From the NCBI RefSeq assembly GCF_003938655.1, contig NZ_RJJT01000009.1:219639-283638 (forward strand): DNA of 64,000 nucleotides. Reading direction: 5' to 3'. The position numbers and the translations under genes were made by a program. This document shows, one piece after another, positions 18,748-28,326 of the stretch (position 1 is its first letter; the number at the start of each line of letters is the position of its first letter). The notes beneath the pieces were generated by a model, which ran no database searches, was not told the origin of the DNA, and was given only the letters and a program-made list of their open reading frames with translations. Source of the DNA: Rhizobium pisi (GTDB lineage Bacteria > Pseudomonadota > Alphaproteobacteria > Rhizobiales > Rhizobiaceae).

Positions 18748-18845
18748 GATTGCGGTAGCCGTCTCGCGAAACTTCCAACCGACACGAATAAAGCCACCCG
18801 CCTGCCGGCACCGGCCGGGGCAACCCATCACACACCCGGCAAGCC

Positions 18846-19673
18846 TCAAACCAACAACGAAAAATTGTCCATCACGACAGAATTGCCCATGAAATCAAAA
18901 CGAATCTCATCGATGTCTTCGATATCAACCTCGAGATTGGGACCAGTGACCTCAAGCTCCTGCTGATAGACGATCTGCCCGTCGTTCAGCGCGGTAAGCG
19001 TCAGGTGAAATGACGATGCCGACAATTCGGCGATTGAAACGCCCTGAAAGGTGAAATCCCCGCCATCGACCATTTTCAAGCTCACGGGCGCCGAACCCGG
19101 CGATAGAACGGTGTCGCTGAAACCGTCCTCGGTGATGGCGTCGACGCCCGGGATGGTATCGTAGACGAAACCGTTCAGAAGCGTCAGCTCGTGGCTGCCG
19201 TTCACCGAGAGAGCAAAGCCCCGGTAATTGGGGAGGGAGAAATTATCTTCCCTCGATAAGACGCCCATATCGTCGAAATCCAGGACTTCGTGGTACTTGT
19301 CCTCTTCATTGACGCCGTCGATCGCCTGGGTAAAAACGCCGACATCCGTTCCCCCTGCGCCATCGGAGATCTTGTAGCGGATCTCTTCGATCAGCTGTTC
19401 GTGCGCCCTGAGATTCTTCACCACGTCGAGCGTGTAATCCAGCTCGTAGATGAAATGACCGTCGGGCTGCACGGTGAAAGTCCCGTACTTCCCTTGTATG
19501 ATCGTTTCCTGCGTCAGGCCCTGTTTCGCATCGACCCGGACACCGTCGAAAAAGCGGAGATACAGGGTCGCCCCCTCGGGATCGCTGTCGTTCTCAAGCA
19601 GATTCCCTCGGATCGGATCATGTTCGAAAGAAATGAAAAGGTCGTCGTTAGCAGTTGGCTTTGCATTCGTCAT
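18846..19673 (-). CDS. Cadherin-like/VCBS-type extracytoplasmic protein
   Basis: The 275-residue acidic protein begins with a cadherin-like motif (TANDDLFISFEHDPIRGNLLEN then DSDPEG, in which Asp residues are expected to bind calcium) followed by beta-rich sequence with YELDYTLDV and YKISDGAGG, typical of the bacterial tandem-95/VCBS repeat. The rest (about residues 130-275) is beta-rich and unassigned. No N-terminal signal peptide is visible, so export could use a C-terminal type I signal, but no RTX nonapeptides are present. GGAG precedes the ATG at 19673. It lies between the two fumarase genes, on the opposite strand. Confidence 0.75.
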   Translation of the reverse strand: MTNAKPTANDDLFISFEHDPIRGNLLENDSDPEGATLYLRFFDGVRVDAKQGLTQETIIQGKYGTFTVQPDGHFIYELDYTLDVVKNLRAHEQLIEEIRYKISDGAGGTDVGVFTQAIDGVNEEDKYHEVLDFDDMGVLSREDNFSLPNYRGFALSVNGSHELTLLNGFVYDTIPGVDAITEDGFSDTVLSPGSAPVSLKMVDGGDFTFQGVSIAELSASSFHLTLTALNDGQIVYQQELEVTGPNLEVDIEDIDEIRFDFMGNSVVMDNFSLLV

Positions 19674-19933
19674 CGGAAGCTCCAGCAAGTTAACGCGGCC
19701 GGGAATATGGACTGGCCTCGAACCGAAGGCAACTTTGAGTCGTCTTTTATCGAGACTCGTGCCGATTTCGCTATTTCACCTCATCCGCTGCGCGTGACGC
19801 GCCGGTTGCGAAAGCACATGCGACCATGGTCTCAACCGGCCGAACTCCGGCCGCATCCCGATTGCTTTTGCCCCGCGGCGGATTTAGACCGGTTCCAATC
19901 TAGCGACGCACGCCCAGCAGAAAGGTCACTTCG

Positions 19934-21541
19934 ATGGCTGACGATCTCTTCCCCCTCGGCAAGGATGCCACCCCTTACCGCAAGATCAGCGGCGACCATG
20001 TGTCGATCGATACGTTCAAGGGCCAGGAGATCCTGACCGTCGAGCCGGAAGGCATCCGCCTGCTCGCCGAAACCGCCTTTGCCGACATCAACCATCTCCT
20101 GCGCCCCGGCCATCTGAAGCAGCTCGCCTCGATCCTCGACGATCCCGAGGCGACCGACAACGACCGCTTCGTCGCCTACGACCTGTTGAAGAACGCCAAC
20201 ATCGCCGCCGGCGGCGTGCTGCCCATGTGCCAGGATACCGGCACGGCGATCATCATGGGCAAGAAGGGCCGCAGGGTCTGGACCGAAGGCGGGGATAGCG
20301 CCGCCCTCGCCCGCGGCGTCATGGATGCCTATGAGGAGAAGAACCTGCGTTATTCGCAGCTGGCGCCGATCAAAATGTTCGAGGAGAAAAACACCAAGAA
20401 CAACCTGCCGGCCCAGATCGATATCTATGAGGAAGGCACCGACGCCTATGAATTCCTCTTCGTCGTCAAGGGCGGCGGCTCGGCAAACAAGACCTTCCTC
20501 TACCAGGGCACACCGTCGCTTTTGACGCATGACCGGATGATAGACTTCCTCAAGGAGAAGATCCTGACGTTAGGGACGGCAGCCTGTCCTCCCTATCATC
20601 TGGCGATCGTCATCGGCGGCACCTCTGCCGAGATGAACCTGAAAACGGTCAAGCTCGCCTCGACCCGCTATCTCGACGAACTGCCGACCGAGGGCTCCGA
20701 GAGCGGCCATGCCTTCCGCGACGTCGAAATGGAGAAGGAAATTCACAAGCTGACGCAACAGATGGGCGTCGGCGCCCAGTTCGGCGGCAAGTATTTCTGC
20801 CATGACGTGCGCGTCATCCGCCTGCCCCGTCACGGCGCCTCGCTGCCGATCGGCCTCGGCGTCTCGTGTTCCGCCGACCGCCAGGCCAAGGGCCGCATCA
20901 CCCGCGACGGCATCTTTATCGAGCAGCTCGAAACCGACCCGTCCAAGTACATGCCCGAGATCGACGAGGCGAAACTGTCGGAATCGACTGTTCATATCGA
21001 TCTCAACCGGCCGATGGCCGAGGTGCTTGCCGAGCTTTCCAGGCATCCCGTCAAGACGCGGCTCTCCTTGACCGGCACCATCATCGTCGCCCGCGACCTC
21101 GCCCACGCCAAGATCCGCGAGCGGCTGGAAAAGGGCGAAGGCATGCCCGATTACCTCAAGAACCACCCGGTCTATTATGCCGGCCCTGCCAAGACGCCGG
21201 CGGGTTATACCTCCGGCTCCTTCGGTCCGACGACGGCCGGCCGCATGGATAGTTACGTCGACCAGTTCCAGTCCTTCGGCGGCTCGATGGTGATGCTTGC
21301 CAAGGGCAACCGCTCACGCGCCGTGCGCGAGGCCTGCAAGAAGCATGGCGGCTTCTATCTCGGCTCGATCGGCGGCCCCGCCGCCCGCCTCGCGCAGGAC
21401 TGCATCCGCAAGGTCGAGGTCTTCGAATATCCCGAACTCGGCATGGAAGCGGTCTGGAAGATCGAAGTGGAAGACTTCCCGGCCTTCATCGTCATCGATG
21501 ACAAGGGCAACGATTTCTTCCAGGAATTGAATTTGGGGTGA
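19934..21541 (+). CDS. fumA: Fumarate hydratase, class I (iron-sulfur)
   Basis: This 535-residue fused alpha/beta class I fumarase hydrates fumarate using a [4Fe-4S] cluster. Likely cluster ligands are C99 ([10 protein letters not shown]), C218 (TAACPPYH) and C312 ([12 protein letters not shown]). Substrate-binding segments include [25 protein letters not shown] and the [18 protein letters not shown] loop. AAAGGT precedes the ATG. With fumC upstream, the pair gives the TCA step both an oxygen- and iron-sensitive and a resistant enzyme. Confidence 0.95.
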   Translation: MADDLFPLGKDATPYRKISGDHVSIDTFKGQEILTVEPEGIRLLAETAFADINHLLRPGHLKQLASILDDPEATDNDRFVAYDLLKNANIAAGGVLPMCQDTGTAIIMGKKGRRVWTEGGDSAALARGVMDAYEEKNLRYSQLAPIKMFEEKNTKNNLPAQIDIYEEGTDAYEFLFVVKGGGSANKTFLYQGTPSLLTHDRMIDFLKEKILTLGTAACPPYHLAIVIGGTSAEMNLKTVKLASTRYLDELPTEGSESGHAFRDVEMEKEIHKLTQQMGVGAQFGGKYFCHDVRVIRLPRHGASLPIGLGVSCSADRQAKGRITRDGIFIEQLETDPSKYMPEIDEAKLSESTVHIDLNRPMAEVLAELSRHPVKTRLSLTGTIIVARDLAHAKIRERLEKGEGMPDYLKNHPVYYAGPAKTPAGYTSGSFGPTTAGRMDSYVDQFQSFGGSMVMLAKGNRSRAVREACKKHGGFYLGSIGGPAARLAQDCIRKVEVFEYPELGMEAVWKIEVEDFPAFIVIDDKGNDFFQELNLG

Positions 21542-21581
21542 TTATGGCGGGGCCGCGCCAATGCAGGTCCGAGGGGGTGGG

Positions 21582-21617
21582 CGAGCCGGCCGCTTGCTCC
21601 CTCTTCTCCCCAGCGGA
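21582..21617. repeat. Short dispersed repeat copy 2
   Basis: CGAGCCGGCCGC followed by TTGCTCCCTC matches the copy at 18592 with two changes. It continues into CTTCTCCCCAGCGG, a fragment shared with the larger element near 28330. It lies just past the class I fumarase stop. Confidence 0.55.
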
Positions 21618-21654
21618 ACTCTTTCAGGCATGCGAAACGAAGTCGGTAAACTGC

Positions 21655-21864
21655 CTACCGCGCCGGCGCCCTGTCCAAGGAACCGGCATTTTGCGCCATG
21701 ACCGCAATATCCACAGCACTCACCACATCCCCGTTCTCCACCCTCGCAAGGATCTCCGTGTGGAAAGCTCCGGCGAAGAGACCAGCGTGCTCAGACAGTA
21801 AGGCGCTGCCGGCGATCAGGGTGACGGCGAGGATAGCGAAAGAAATATGACGAGATGTTTGCAT
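21655..21864 (-). CDS. Possible small exported or membrane protein
   Basis: A 69-residue frame beginning MQTSRHISFAILAVTLIAGS, which reads like a signal peptide or single membrane helix. A short acidic segment and an AQNAGSLDRAPAR tail follow. No family is recognised and no good ribosome site precedes the ATG. It lies in the 550-bp gap between class I fumarase and the GGDEF gene; the remaining sequence of that gap (21865-22093) is AT-rich and probably promoter. It may be a real small gene or a chance frame. Confidence 0.4.
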   Translation of the reverse strand: MQTSRHISFAILAVTLIAGSALLSEHAGLFAGAFHTEILARVENGDVVSAVDIAVMAQNAGSLDRAPAR

Positions 21865-22093
21865 GAAATCACGAAAAGAACTGTAAGTTTTTCTGACGCC
21901 ATTCCCGTTCAACGGGTATGCACTGTCCTGGCAAAGATACGTTTTCTGATGCAGAATCATAGGCCTGATCGAAGTATTGCTCGGATAGGAAGTTGTCGTA
22001 TGTAATCTTTGGTATATGTCGCTTTAATCTTTTCCCAAGAAATTTAAGCTAACAGATAAATTATTGCCTTCGAATATATGAGGAGTTCGCCGG

Positions 22094-23161
22094 ATGAATA
22101 CGGCTGTCGCGCCTAAGGTGCAGGTTCCCGACGTAGCGGGCCAAATCACCTATGCCATGCGCTCGATGGGCGTTGCGCCGATACCTCGAAACTACGAACT
22201 CTTCTATGAAGCCTATATCGGCTCCAATCCGGCACTGACCCGTGAGCTTGCGGCCCTCGGCAGCCAGGCGACCCAGGCCGAACTCGACGCGCTCGGCTCG
22301 CAATATTTCACCAACAGCCCTGCCCGCGTCTTTGATGACGCCCATTCGCGCATTTCAGGCGAACTCGACGGACTGCTACGGATCCTGAGACAGGAGCAGA
22401 ACTCGCTCGAAAGCTATACCAGGCTGCTCGGCGAAACCCACAAGCGCATCACCTCCAAAAGCAATGCCAGCGTCGAACTGATCGAAAATGCCATCGAGCT
22501 CCTGAGCAAGGCGACCGGCGACACCATGGCGCACGGCGAACGCACCGTCGAAGACGTCGTCCAGCGCTCGCAGGAGATGGATGAGGTCCGCAAGGAACTC
22601 GACGAATACAAGCGTATCGCCAATACGGACTCGCTGACGCGCCTTTCCAACCGCCGCGCCTTCGACGATCGCCTCGCCGCTGTCTTCAACAGTCCCGGCA
22701 TGCGGCCGGTGACGGCGCTGCTGCTCGCCGACATCGACAATTTCAAGAAGATCAACGATACCTACGGCCATCCGGTCGGCGACAAGATCCTTGCCACCGT
22801 CGCCTCCGTCATCCGCAGCAACGTCCGGCGCGATGTCTTCGTCGCCCGCGCCGGCGGCGAGGAATTCGCGCTGATCATCGAAGGCAATACGCCTGAGGAA
22901 GTGATGGCAATCGCCGAGCGCATCCGCCGCACGCTTGAGACAACGCCCTTCAAGAATTCCCGCACACGGGTGAACTACGGCCCGGTCACCGTCTCGATCG
23001 GCGTCTGCATGGCCTCCAGTGCCGAGGATGCCGGCGAACTCTACAGCAAGACCGACATTGCACTCTACGGCGCCAAGAACGCCGGACGCAACTGCACCAT
23101 TCTCTATGAGGACGGCATGCAGAAGGACTTCACCAAGAGCTGGCTGATCTACAAGGCTTGA
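22094..23161 (+). CDS. GGDEF-domain diguanylate cyclase
   Basis: The 355-residue cytosolic protein has an N-terminal helical sensor-like region (about 1-175, with a coiled coil before the catalytic domain) and a GGDEF domain. The active-site motif reads AGGEEFALI near residue 254, and LLADIDNFKKINDTYGH provides the metal-binding Asp and guanine contacts. It should make cyclic di-GMP from two GTP. The usual inhibitory RxxD five residues before GGEEF is not present (VRRD sits at six), so product feedback may be weak. No membrane helix or EAL domain is seen. GAGGAG precedes the ATG. Confidence 0.92.
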   Translation: MNTAVAPKVQVPDVAGQITYAMRSMGVAPIPRNYELFYEAYIGSNPALTRELAALGSQATQAELDALGSQYFTNSPARVFDDAHSRISGELDGLLRILRQEQNSLESYTRLLGETHKRITSKSNASVELIENAIELLSKATGDTMAHGERTVEDVVQRSQEMDEVRKELDEYKRIANTDSLTRLSNRRAFDDRLAAVFNSPGMRPVTALLLADIDNFKKINDTYGHPVGDKILATVASVIRSNVRRDVFVARAGGEEFALIIEGNTPEEVMAIAERIRRTLETTPFKNSRTRVNYGPVTVSIGVCMASSAEDAGELYSKTDIALYGAKNAGRNCTILYEDGMQKDFTKSWLIYKA

Positions 23162-23214
23162 CGGCTGCCCGCCCTGTCACGTCTCCACCGCTGTCACCAC
23201 AAGGTGACGGCGGC

Positions 23215-23826
23215 TTACCACATCGTCTTCGCCGCGCGTCCGGGCCATTCCCGGTCGTAAGTTTCCTGGTCGAAATCACTGACGGCCGCCTTCAGCAACT
23301 GCCCGGGCGTCGGCAGGCCTGCCGGATCGGCGAAATGCTCGGCATTCCAAAGCTCGGCCCGCATCACGGCGCGGGCGCACTGGAAATAGACCTCGTCGAT
23401 CGAGATGACGATGACGGTGCGGGGGTGCTTGCCGTCCATCTCGAAGCTTGAAAGCAACGCCTCGTCGTCGGAGACGACGCCGCGGCCGTTGATGCGCATC
23501 GTCGTATTCGAGCCCGGGATCAGGAACATCAGGGCAAGCCTCGGATCGCGCACGATGTTGGAGAGCGAATCGACGCGATTGTTGCCGCGCCAGTCCGGCA
23601 GATGCAGCGTTTCGTCGTCGACGACGCGCACCACGCCGCCAAGATCGCCGCGTGGGGAGCAGTCGAGCCCCTCCGGCCCGACGGTCGCAAGCGCCGCGAA
23701 AGGCGAAATCTCGATCATCTCACGATAGAGCGGCGTCAAACGTTTGGTCACCTTGTCGACCGAAGCCTGCGACAGCCCGGCGCCATAGATCGTATTGAGC
23801 TCTTCGATACTGCTGATGATTTTCAT
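23215..23826 (-). CDS. Pyridoxamine 5'-phosphate oxidase family flavoprotein
   Basis: The 203-residue product is a split-barrel flavin-binding protein of the PPOX-like group, with FAALATVGPEGLDCSPRGD and the phosphate-binding LALMFLIPGSNTTMRINGRG. Its pattern resembles the FMN-dependent MSMEG_1061-type subgroup more than true PdxH. Substrate unknown. The start at 23826 is the first ATG giving family similarity; the open frame extends into the upstream gene. It follows the alpha/beta hydrolase gene by 37 bp on the same strand, so the two may form an operon controlled by the divergent MarR. Confidence 0.85.
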   Translation of the reverse strand: MKIISSIEELNTIYGAGLSQASVDKVTKRLTPLYREMIEISPFAALATVGPEGLDCSPRGDLGGVVRVVDDETLHLPDWRGNNRVDSLSNIVRDPRLALMFLIPGSNTTMRINGRGVVSDDEALLSSFEMDGKHPRTVIVISIDEVYFQCARAVMRAELWNAEHFADPAGLPTPGQLLKAAVSDFDQETYDREWPGRAAKTMW

Positions 23827-23863
23827 GAGGCGCCCCGCCGCGGCTTGATCTTCGCCACGGACG

Positions 23864-24844
23864 CTACAATGCTGCGCGCCTCGCCGGAAGCTCAAAAAAT
23901 GGAATGATCTCCGCATCTTTTTTGATGCTTTCGGCAGGGATGTCTTCTTTATTGCGATCGCCTTCGTGAAATGCCTCGATCGCGGCAAGCACCGGCGCGG
24001 CACCGATGATGCGCCGGTGTCCGAAGCCGTTCGCCCAGAACAGCCGGACGCGCTCGCCCGCTGCGCCATAACGCCTGGCATGGGCCGGAGACACTTCCTT
24101 GTCGTCCTCGGCATGGATGACGAGCACCGGCCGGCCGATACCGCTCGCCGCGCCACCCACGTCGAAATCCTCGAGTCTCCGTCCGGCGACCCTGTAGACC
24201 TCATTCTCAAGTGCGGCTTGTGCAGCGGCGCGAAGGCCGACCATCCGGCCGAAATCGGTAAACAGCCAGGCCATCTCGCTCGGCGCGCCGATCAGCACCA
24301 GTCGCTCGCCGGTGGCGGGCGCAACGCCGGGCAGCAGGCCTGCCATCGAGACCATCAGCGCCGCACCGCCGAAGGAATGGCCGATCGCCGCATCGAACGC
24401 GCCGAATCGCTCCCCGGCCGCCGCAATCGTCTCGACCGCAAGCCCCATATGCAGGAAGCGCTCGCCCGCGCGGCCATGTCCTGGAAAATCGAGCGCAATG
24501 ACCTCCGCACCCGTTGCCGAAAGCATCGAAACGAGATCGGCCATATATTCGGCGCTGGAACCCCAGCCATGTGTGACGAGATAGCGCTTACGCCGGCCGA
24601 TCGCCCCACCGTTCAGCCGGTAGGCATGCGCCTTGGCCCCGCCCGCAAGCCTGAGGACGAAGCGCTCGGCGCCGGCAAGCCGCGCAGCACCCGCTGCATG
24701 CGCCGCCTTCGCTTTCGTGCCTTTCGGCCGCGGCGATGGAGTGCGGCAGAACATCAGGAATGCCGCCCGGCCCGCCAGCCGCGGCGAAACCGCCTGCAGA
24801 GCCGAGAACCCCAGGCGGATGACCTTGAGCGCGAAATTTGCCAT
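23864..24844 (-). CDS. Alpha/beta hydrolase
   Basis: The 326-residue protein has the hydrolase core: the oxyanion motif LVTHGWGSS, the nucleophile elbow IGHSFGGAA, the acid in IHAEDDKEVSP and the base His in NGFGHRRIIG. It should be a cytoplasmic serine esterase-type enzyme; an N-terminal amphipathic segment may bind membrane. The start MANFALKVIR at 24844 was chosen over 24898 because the extension is not hydrolase-like and would cover the MarR operator. It is transcribed divergently from marR and upstream of a PPOX gene. Confidence 0.88.
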   Translation of the reverse strand: MANFALKVIRLGFSALQAVSPRLAGRAAFLMFCRTPSPRPKGTKAKAAHAAGAARLAGAERFVLRLAGGAKAHAYRLNGGAIGRRKRYLVTHGWGSSAEYMADLVSMLSATGAEVIALDFPGHGRAGERFLHMGLAVETIAAAGERFGAFDAAIGHSFGGAALMVSMAGLLPGVAPATGERLVLIGAPSEMAWLFTDFGRMVGLRAAAQAALENEVYRVAGRRLEDFDVGGAASGIGRPVLVIHAEDDKEVSPAHARRYGAAGERVRLFWANGFGHRRIIGAAPVLAAIEAFHEGDRNKEDIPAESIKKDAEIIPFFELPARRAAL

Positions 24845-24861
24845 AGTGGGAATCCAAAATC

Positions 24862-24877
24862 TGTTCAACACTGAACA
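24862..24877. promoter_or_regulatory. Probable MarR operator
   Basis: TGTTCA-ACAC-TGAACA is a perfect 6+6 bp inverted repeat in the 46-bp gap between the hydrolase (-) and marR (+) starts. Its place and length suit a MarR dimer controlling both directions. This is inferred from position and symmetry. Confidence 0.7.
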
Positions 24878-24890
24878 ATAAAGTACAACG

Positions 24891-25358
24891 ATGAACAAAA
24901 ATCAATCCCTTCCCTGGGATCATCCGCGTTTCCGCAGCTGGATCGCAGTGGCGCGCGCCTGCCAGCTCATGCAGCAATCCTTGGCCCGCTCGCTTGCCGA
25001 TCTCGACATCAAACCCCCGCATCTCGATATTCTGGTCAACCTTTACCGCTTCGAAGGCATCTCGCAGCAGGAGCTGGCGCGCAAGCTGCTGGTCGGCCGC
25101 TCCAACATGAGCATGCTCTTGCCGCAGATGGAAAAACGCGGGCTGATCGAGCGGCGCGGCGACGAGCGCGACAAGCGTGTGTTGCGCCTCTACCTCACCG
25201 GAGAAGGCCGCAGGCTGACCGAATCTGCGATGACGATCCAGACCGATCTCATCGAACGCACACTCTCCGACGAGCCGATCGAGCAATGCATGGCGACCGC
25301 CTCCTCGATGGAGCGGATCATCACCATGCTACTCAAGGATCTGCGCGACGACGACTGA
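24891..25358 (+). CDS. MarR family transcriptional regulator
   Basis: The 155-residue protein has a winged helix with recognition segment SQQELARKLLVGRSNMSMLL and the wing RRGDERDKRVLRLYLT, followed by a C-terminal dimer helix. MarR proteins usually repress their own gene and a divergent neighbour, and are released by small phenolic ligands or oxidants. Here the neighbours are an alpha/beta hydrolase and a PPOX flavoprotein, and a perfect palindrome lies between. The gene end is 3 bp from the convergent ltrA-like gene. Confidence 0.9.
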   Translation: MNKNQSLPWDHPRFRSWIAVARACQLMQQSLARSLADLDIKPPHLDILVNLYRFEGISQQELARKLLVGRSNMSMLLPQMEKRGLIERRGDERDKRVLRLYLTGEGRRLTESAMTIQTDLIERTLSDEPIEQCMATASSMERIITMLLKDLRDDD

Positions 25359-25361
25359 TGA

Positions 25362-26552
25362 TCAATGCAGCGTCGGCGCCGCCGATGTGCCGGTCAGAGA
25401 GCGATATTCCCAGGCGGCGACGATGATCAGCACCAGCGTCGCGAGAATGCCCATCAGATAGATTTCGATGAAGGGCGCGGCAAAGGCGAGCAGGATCAAA
25501 AGCACGAGGCCGGCGAGGTGCGACAGCGGCAGCTGCCCGCTGGTCGCGCCCTTGAACCAGAGATTGCCGATCAGGAACAGACCGGAACCGCCGAGCACCG
25601 CCGCAGCAATGCCGACGTCGCCCGTCTCATGCGGATGTGAGAACATGAATTCCACCGCCACCGCATGCACGATGATGCCGGCCAGGATCGGAATATGCCC
25701 ATAGGTGAAGGCCTGCCGCGCCAAAGCTCCCGGCGTCTCCTCATGCTCTATTCGATGAGCGGCACGCCCGTGACCGAAGCGGAAATAGAGCCACCACATG
25801 GCGACCGTGCCGATGAAGGCGGTCACGAAGATAAGGCTGGTCAGACCCGAGATCGGCAACTCGGAAAAGGTGCGGCCGGAAACGAGGATCGCTTCGCCAA
25901 GGCAGATGATGACGAAGAGCGCGCAGCGCTCGGCCATATGAGCGCCCGACACGTCCCAGTCGCTCGGAGTGGAACGGCCGAGTCCCGGCACGGCAAAGCC
26001 AGCGGCCGGTCCTACATACTCGATCGCCAGCGCAATTACCCAGGCGATCAGCCGGGCTTCGTGTTCAAGCAGCCCGCCGGCGATCCAGAAGATGGCCGCG
26101 ACAACAAGCCAGGTCGTGATGCGGATAAAATTCAGCGTGTTGGCCCGGTCGACCCGCGTCATCGCATAGGTCGTAAATAGCGAGCGCCCGACCTGCATCG
26201 CCACATAGGCGCCGGCAAAGAGCAATCCCTTGTCGCCGAAGGCCTCGGGGATGGAAGCAGACAGCACCAGCCCGAGCATCATCAGCACCACCAGCATGCC
26301 GCGCACCGGCATCTTGTCGGGGTCGAGCCAGTTCGTCACCCAGGCGGTAAAGATCCACACCCACCAGACGGCGAAGGTCATCAGTCCCGCTTCGGCCGCA
26401 CCCAGCGGCGTATAATGGGCGGCGAGCGCATGCGAAAGCTGCGAGATCGAAAAGACGAAGACCAGGTCGAAGAACAGCTCGAGGAAGGTCACCTTGCTGC
26501 CGGCGGCGCTGCCCTTGCCGCGCAGCCAGTTCTTGTTATTCGCTTTCGCCAT
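25362..26552 (-). CDS. ltrA: Low temperature requirement protein A (LtrA) family membrane protein
   Basis: The 396-residue protein has about ten to twelve membrane helices and the LtrA N-terminal signature KVTFLELFFDLVFVFSISQLS. Other family traits are WVTNWLDPDK, AHMAERCALFVIICLGEAIL and the late YGHIPILAGIIVHAVAVEF. LtrA is linked to cold growth in Listeria; its biochemical role is unclear. GGGGGACAT precedes the ATG. The DUF971 gene ends 29 bp upstream on the same strand, so the two are probably an operon. Confidence 0.9.
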   Translation of the reverse strand: MAKANNKNWLRGKGSAAGSKVTFLELFFDLVFVFSISQLSHALAAHYTPLGAAEAGLMTFAVWWVWIFTAWVTNWLDPDKMPVRGMLVVLMMLGLVLSASIPEAFGDKGLLFAGAYVAMQVGRSLFTTYAMTRVDRANTLNFIRITTWLVVAAIFWIAGGLLEHEARLIAWVIALAIEYVGPAAGFAVPGLGRSTPSDWDVSGAHMAERCALFVIICLGEAILVSGRTFSELPISGLTSLIFVTAFIGTVAMWWLYFRFGHGRAAHRIEHEETPGALARQAFTYGHIPILAGIIVHAVAVEFMFSHPHETGDVGIAAAVLGGSGLFLIGNLWFKGATSGQLPLSHLAGLVLLILLAFAAPFIEIYLMGILATLVLIIVAAWEYRSLTGTSAAPTLH

Positions 26553-26581
26553 ATGTCCCCCGATGGCTGTGAACTGGAAAA

Positions 26582-26959
26582 TCAGCGCGGCTTTTCCGCG
26601 GTGTCGCGGTTCATGCCCTTTTCGCGCAGCTCGTCCTCATAGGCCGAAAATAGCTCAACGCCGCGTTCGCCGAGTTCGCGCAGATAGATCCAGGTATAGA
26701 TGCCGGTATCGTGCATGTCGTCGAAGCCGATCCGGACCGCATAATTGCCGGTCGGTATCATCGAGATGATCGCGACGTTGCGCTTGCCCGGCACCGTTAC
26801 CTTCTGCCCCGGCCCGTGGCCCTGCACCTCGGCCGAGGGGGAAAGCACGCGCAAGAGTTCGGCCGAAAGCTCGAAGCTCTGGCCATCGTTGAAGGTCACC
26901 ACCAGCCGCTGCCGGTCTTTCGAAACGCGAAGTTCGCTCGGCCAGATATCGCTCATCAT
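26582..26959 (-). CDS. DUF971 domain protein
   Basis: The 125-residue protein consists of the DUF971 (gamma-butyrobetaine hydroxylase N-terminal-like) domain. It begins WPSELRVSKDRQRLVV, contains FELSAELLRVLSPSAEVQGHG and ends with GIYTWIYLRELG. Free-standing members are common in proteobacteria, often near iron-sulfur or molybdenum cofactor genes; here moaA is divergent. The usual zinc-site residues of the eukaryotic version are not evident. AAGGGGAC precedes paired ATGs at 26959 and 26956. Confidence 0.88.
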   Translation of the reverse strand: MMSDIWPSELRVSKDRQRLVVTFNDGQSFELSAELLRVLSPSAEVQGHGPGQKVTVPGKRNVAIISMIPTGNYAVRIGFDDMHDTGIYTWIYLRELGERGVELFSAYEDELREKGMNRDTAEKPR

Positions 26960-26986
26960 TTTGTCCCCTTCTCATGCGAGGAGTAG

Positions 26987-27015
26987 GCGCTGATCTTTTT
27001 CAGCGCAAGCTGAAA
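26987..27015. promoter_or_regulatory. Two overlapping alternative hairpins upstream of DUF971/moaA
   Basis: GCGCTGA (26987-26993) can pair with TCAGCGC (27000-27006). TTTCAGC (26998-27004) can instead pair with GCTGAAA (27009-27015) across a GCAA loop. The two stems share bases and exclude each other. They lie in the likely leader of DUF971 on the minus strand. A regulatory role is inferred only. Confidence 0.4.
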
Positions 27016-27092
27016 TTGGTAGGCGTGCGCGGCCTGTTTCCCTTGACGCGACAATAGCATATGCCCACATTGATGAGAGTACGGAGATACAG

Positions 27093-28139
27093 GTGAACAC
27101 CAGAGTTGGAACGATAGGCAACGCATCGCCGCTAGTGGCGGATGCACATCCGATGACCGACCCTTTCGGCCGGGCGGTGACCTATCTCCGCGTCTCCGTC
27201 ACCGACCGCTGCGATTTTCGCTGCACCTATTGCATGGCCGAAAACATGACCTTCCTGCCAAAGAAGGATCTACTGACGCTGGAAGAGCTCGACCGTCTCT
27301 GTTCCGCCTTCATCGCCAAGGGCGTCAACAAGATCAGGCTAACCGGCGGCGAGCCCCTGGTGCGCAAGAACATCATGTATCTCGTGCGCCGGCTCGGCGA
27401 AAAGATCGGCTCCGGCCTCGACGAGCTGACGCTGACGACCAACGGCTCACAGCTTTCCCGCCACGCCGAAGAGCTTTATGACTGCGGTGTGCGTCGCATC
27501 AACGTCTCGCTCGATACGCTCGATCCCGACAAGTTCCGCAAGATCACCCGCTGGGGCGATTTCGACAAGGTCATGGAAGGCATCGACGCAGCCCAGAAGG
27601 CCGGCATCAGGATCAAGCTCAATGCCGTGGCGCTGAAGGATTTCAACGACGCCGAGACGCCAGAGATGCTGCGCTTCGCCCATGGCCGCGGCATGGACCT
27701 GACCGTCATCGAAACCATGCCGATGGGCGAGATCGACGAAGACCGCACCGACCAGTACCTGCCACTGTCCCAGCTGCGCGCCGATCTCGAACGTCAGTTC
27801 ACGCTCACTGATATCGATTACCACACAGGCGGCCCGGCGCGTTACGTTAAGGTCGAAGAAACCGGCGGCCGCCTCGGCTTCATCACGCCGATGACCCATA
27901 ATTTCTGCGAAAGCTGCAACCGCGTCCGCCTCACCTGCACCGGCACACTCTATATGTGCCTCGGCCAGAACGACGCCGCCGACCTGCGCGCGGCCCTGCG
28001 CGCCACCGAAGACGACGCCCTCCTCCACGCCGCGATCGATGAGGCCATCACCCGCAAACCCAAGGGTCACGACTTCATCATCGACCGCACGCATAACCGA
28101 CCGGCCGTGGCGAGACATATGAGTGTCACCGGTGGGTGA
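27093..28139 (+). CDS. moaA: GTP 3',8-cyclase, molybdenum cofactor biosynthesis protein A
   Basis: The 348-residue radical-SAM enzyme performs the first step of molybdenum cofactor synthesis, turning GTP into 3',8-cyclo-dihydro-GTP. The SAM cluster Cys are C40, C44 and C47 (RCDFRCTYC). The C-terminal second cluster motif is [14 protein letters not shown]. The essential C-terminal Gly-Gly is present. The start is a GTG at 27093 behind CGGAG. moaB/C/E genes are not in the window; mobA and mobB are 7 kb away on the same strand. Confidence 0.95.
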   Translation: MNTRVGTIGNASPLVADAHPMTDPFGRAVTYLRVSVTDRCDFRCTYCMAENMTFLPKKDLLTLEELDRLCSAFIAKGVNKIRLTGGEPLVRKNIMYLVRRLGEKIGSGLDELTLTTNGSQLSRHAEELYDCGVRRINVSLDTLDPDKFRKITRWGDFDKVMEGIDAAQKAGIRIKLNAVALKDFNDAETPEMLRFAHGRGMDLTVIETMPMGEIDEDRTDQYLPLSQLRADLERQFTLTDIDYHTGGPARYVKVEETGGRLGFITPMTHNFCESCNRVRLTCTGTLYMCLGQNDAADLRAALRATEDDALLHAAIDEAITRKPKGHDFIIDRTHNRPAVARHMSVTGG

Positions 28140-28146
28140 GAAGCGG

Positions 28147-28186
28147 TCCCGCAAAGCGGGAGCAATCGATCCAGTGAATCGATTGC
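28147..28186. repeat. Double-hairpin repeat downstream of moaA
   Basis: Two palindromes stand side by side: TCCCGC-AAA-GCGGGA (28147-28161) and GCAATCGAT-N7-ATCGATTGC (28162-28186). No T-run follows, so a simple terminator is less likely than a repeated palindromic element. Confidence 0.6.
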
Positions 28187-28326
28187 AGCTTCGAACGCCC
28201 TGAGCCCTGCGAAGGGCCGGGATACGGTGCGGCGGACTCCCTAAGAATAGCCACAGCCTCAACGCCCAAGAGGGCATCATCCTCAGGCATCTGGAAGGAA
28301 ATGAATCGGGCGGCTGCCACGAATCT

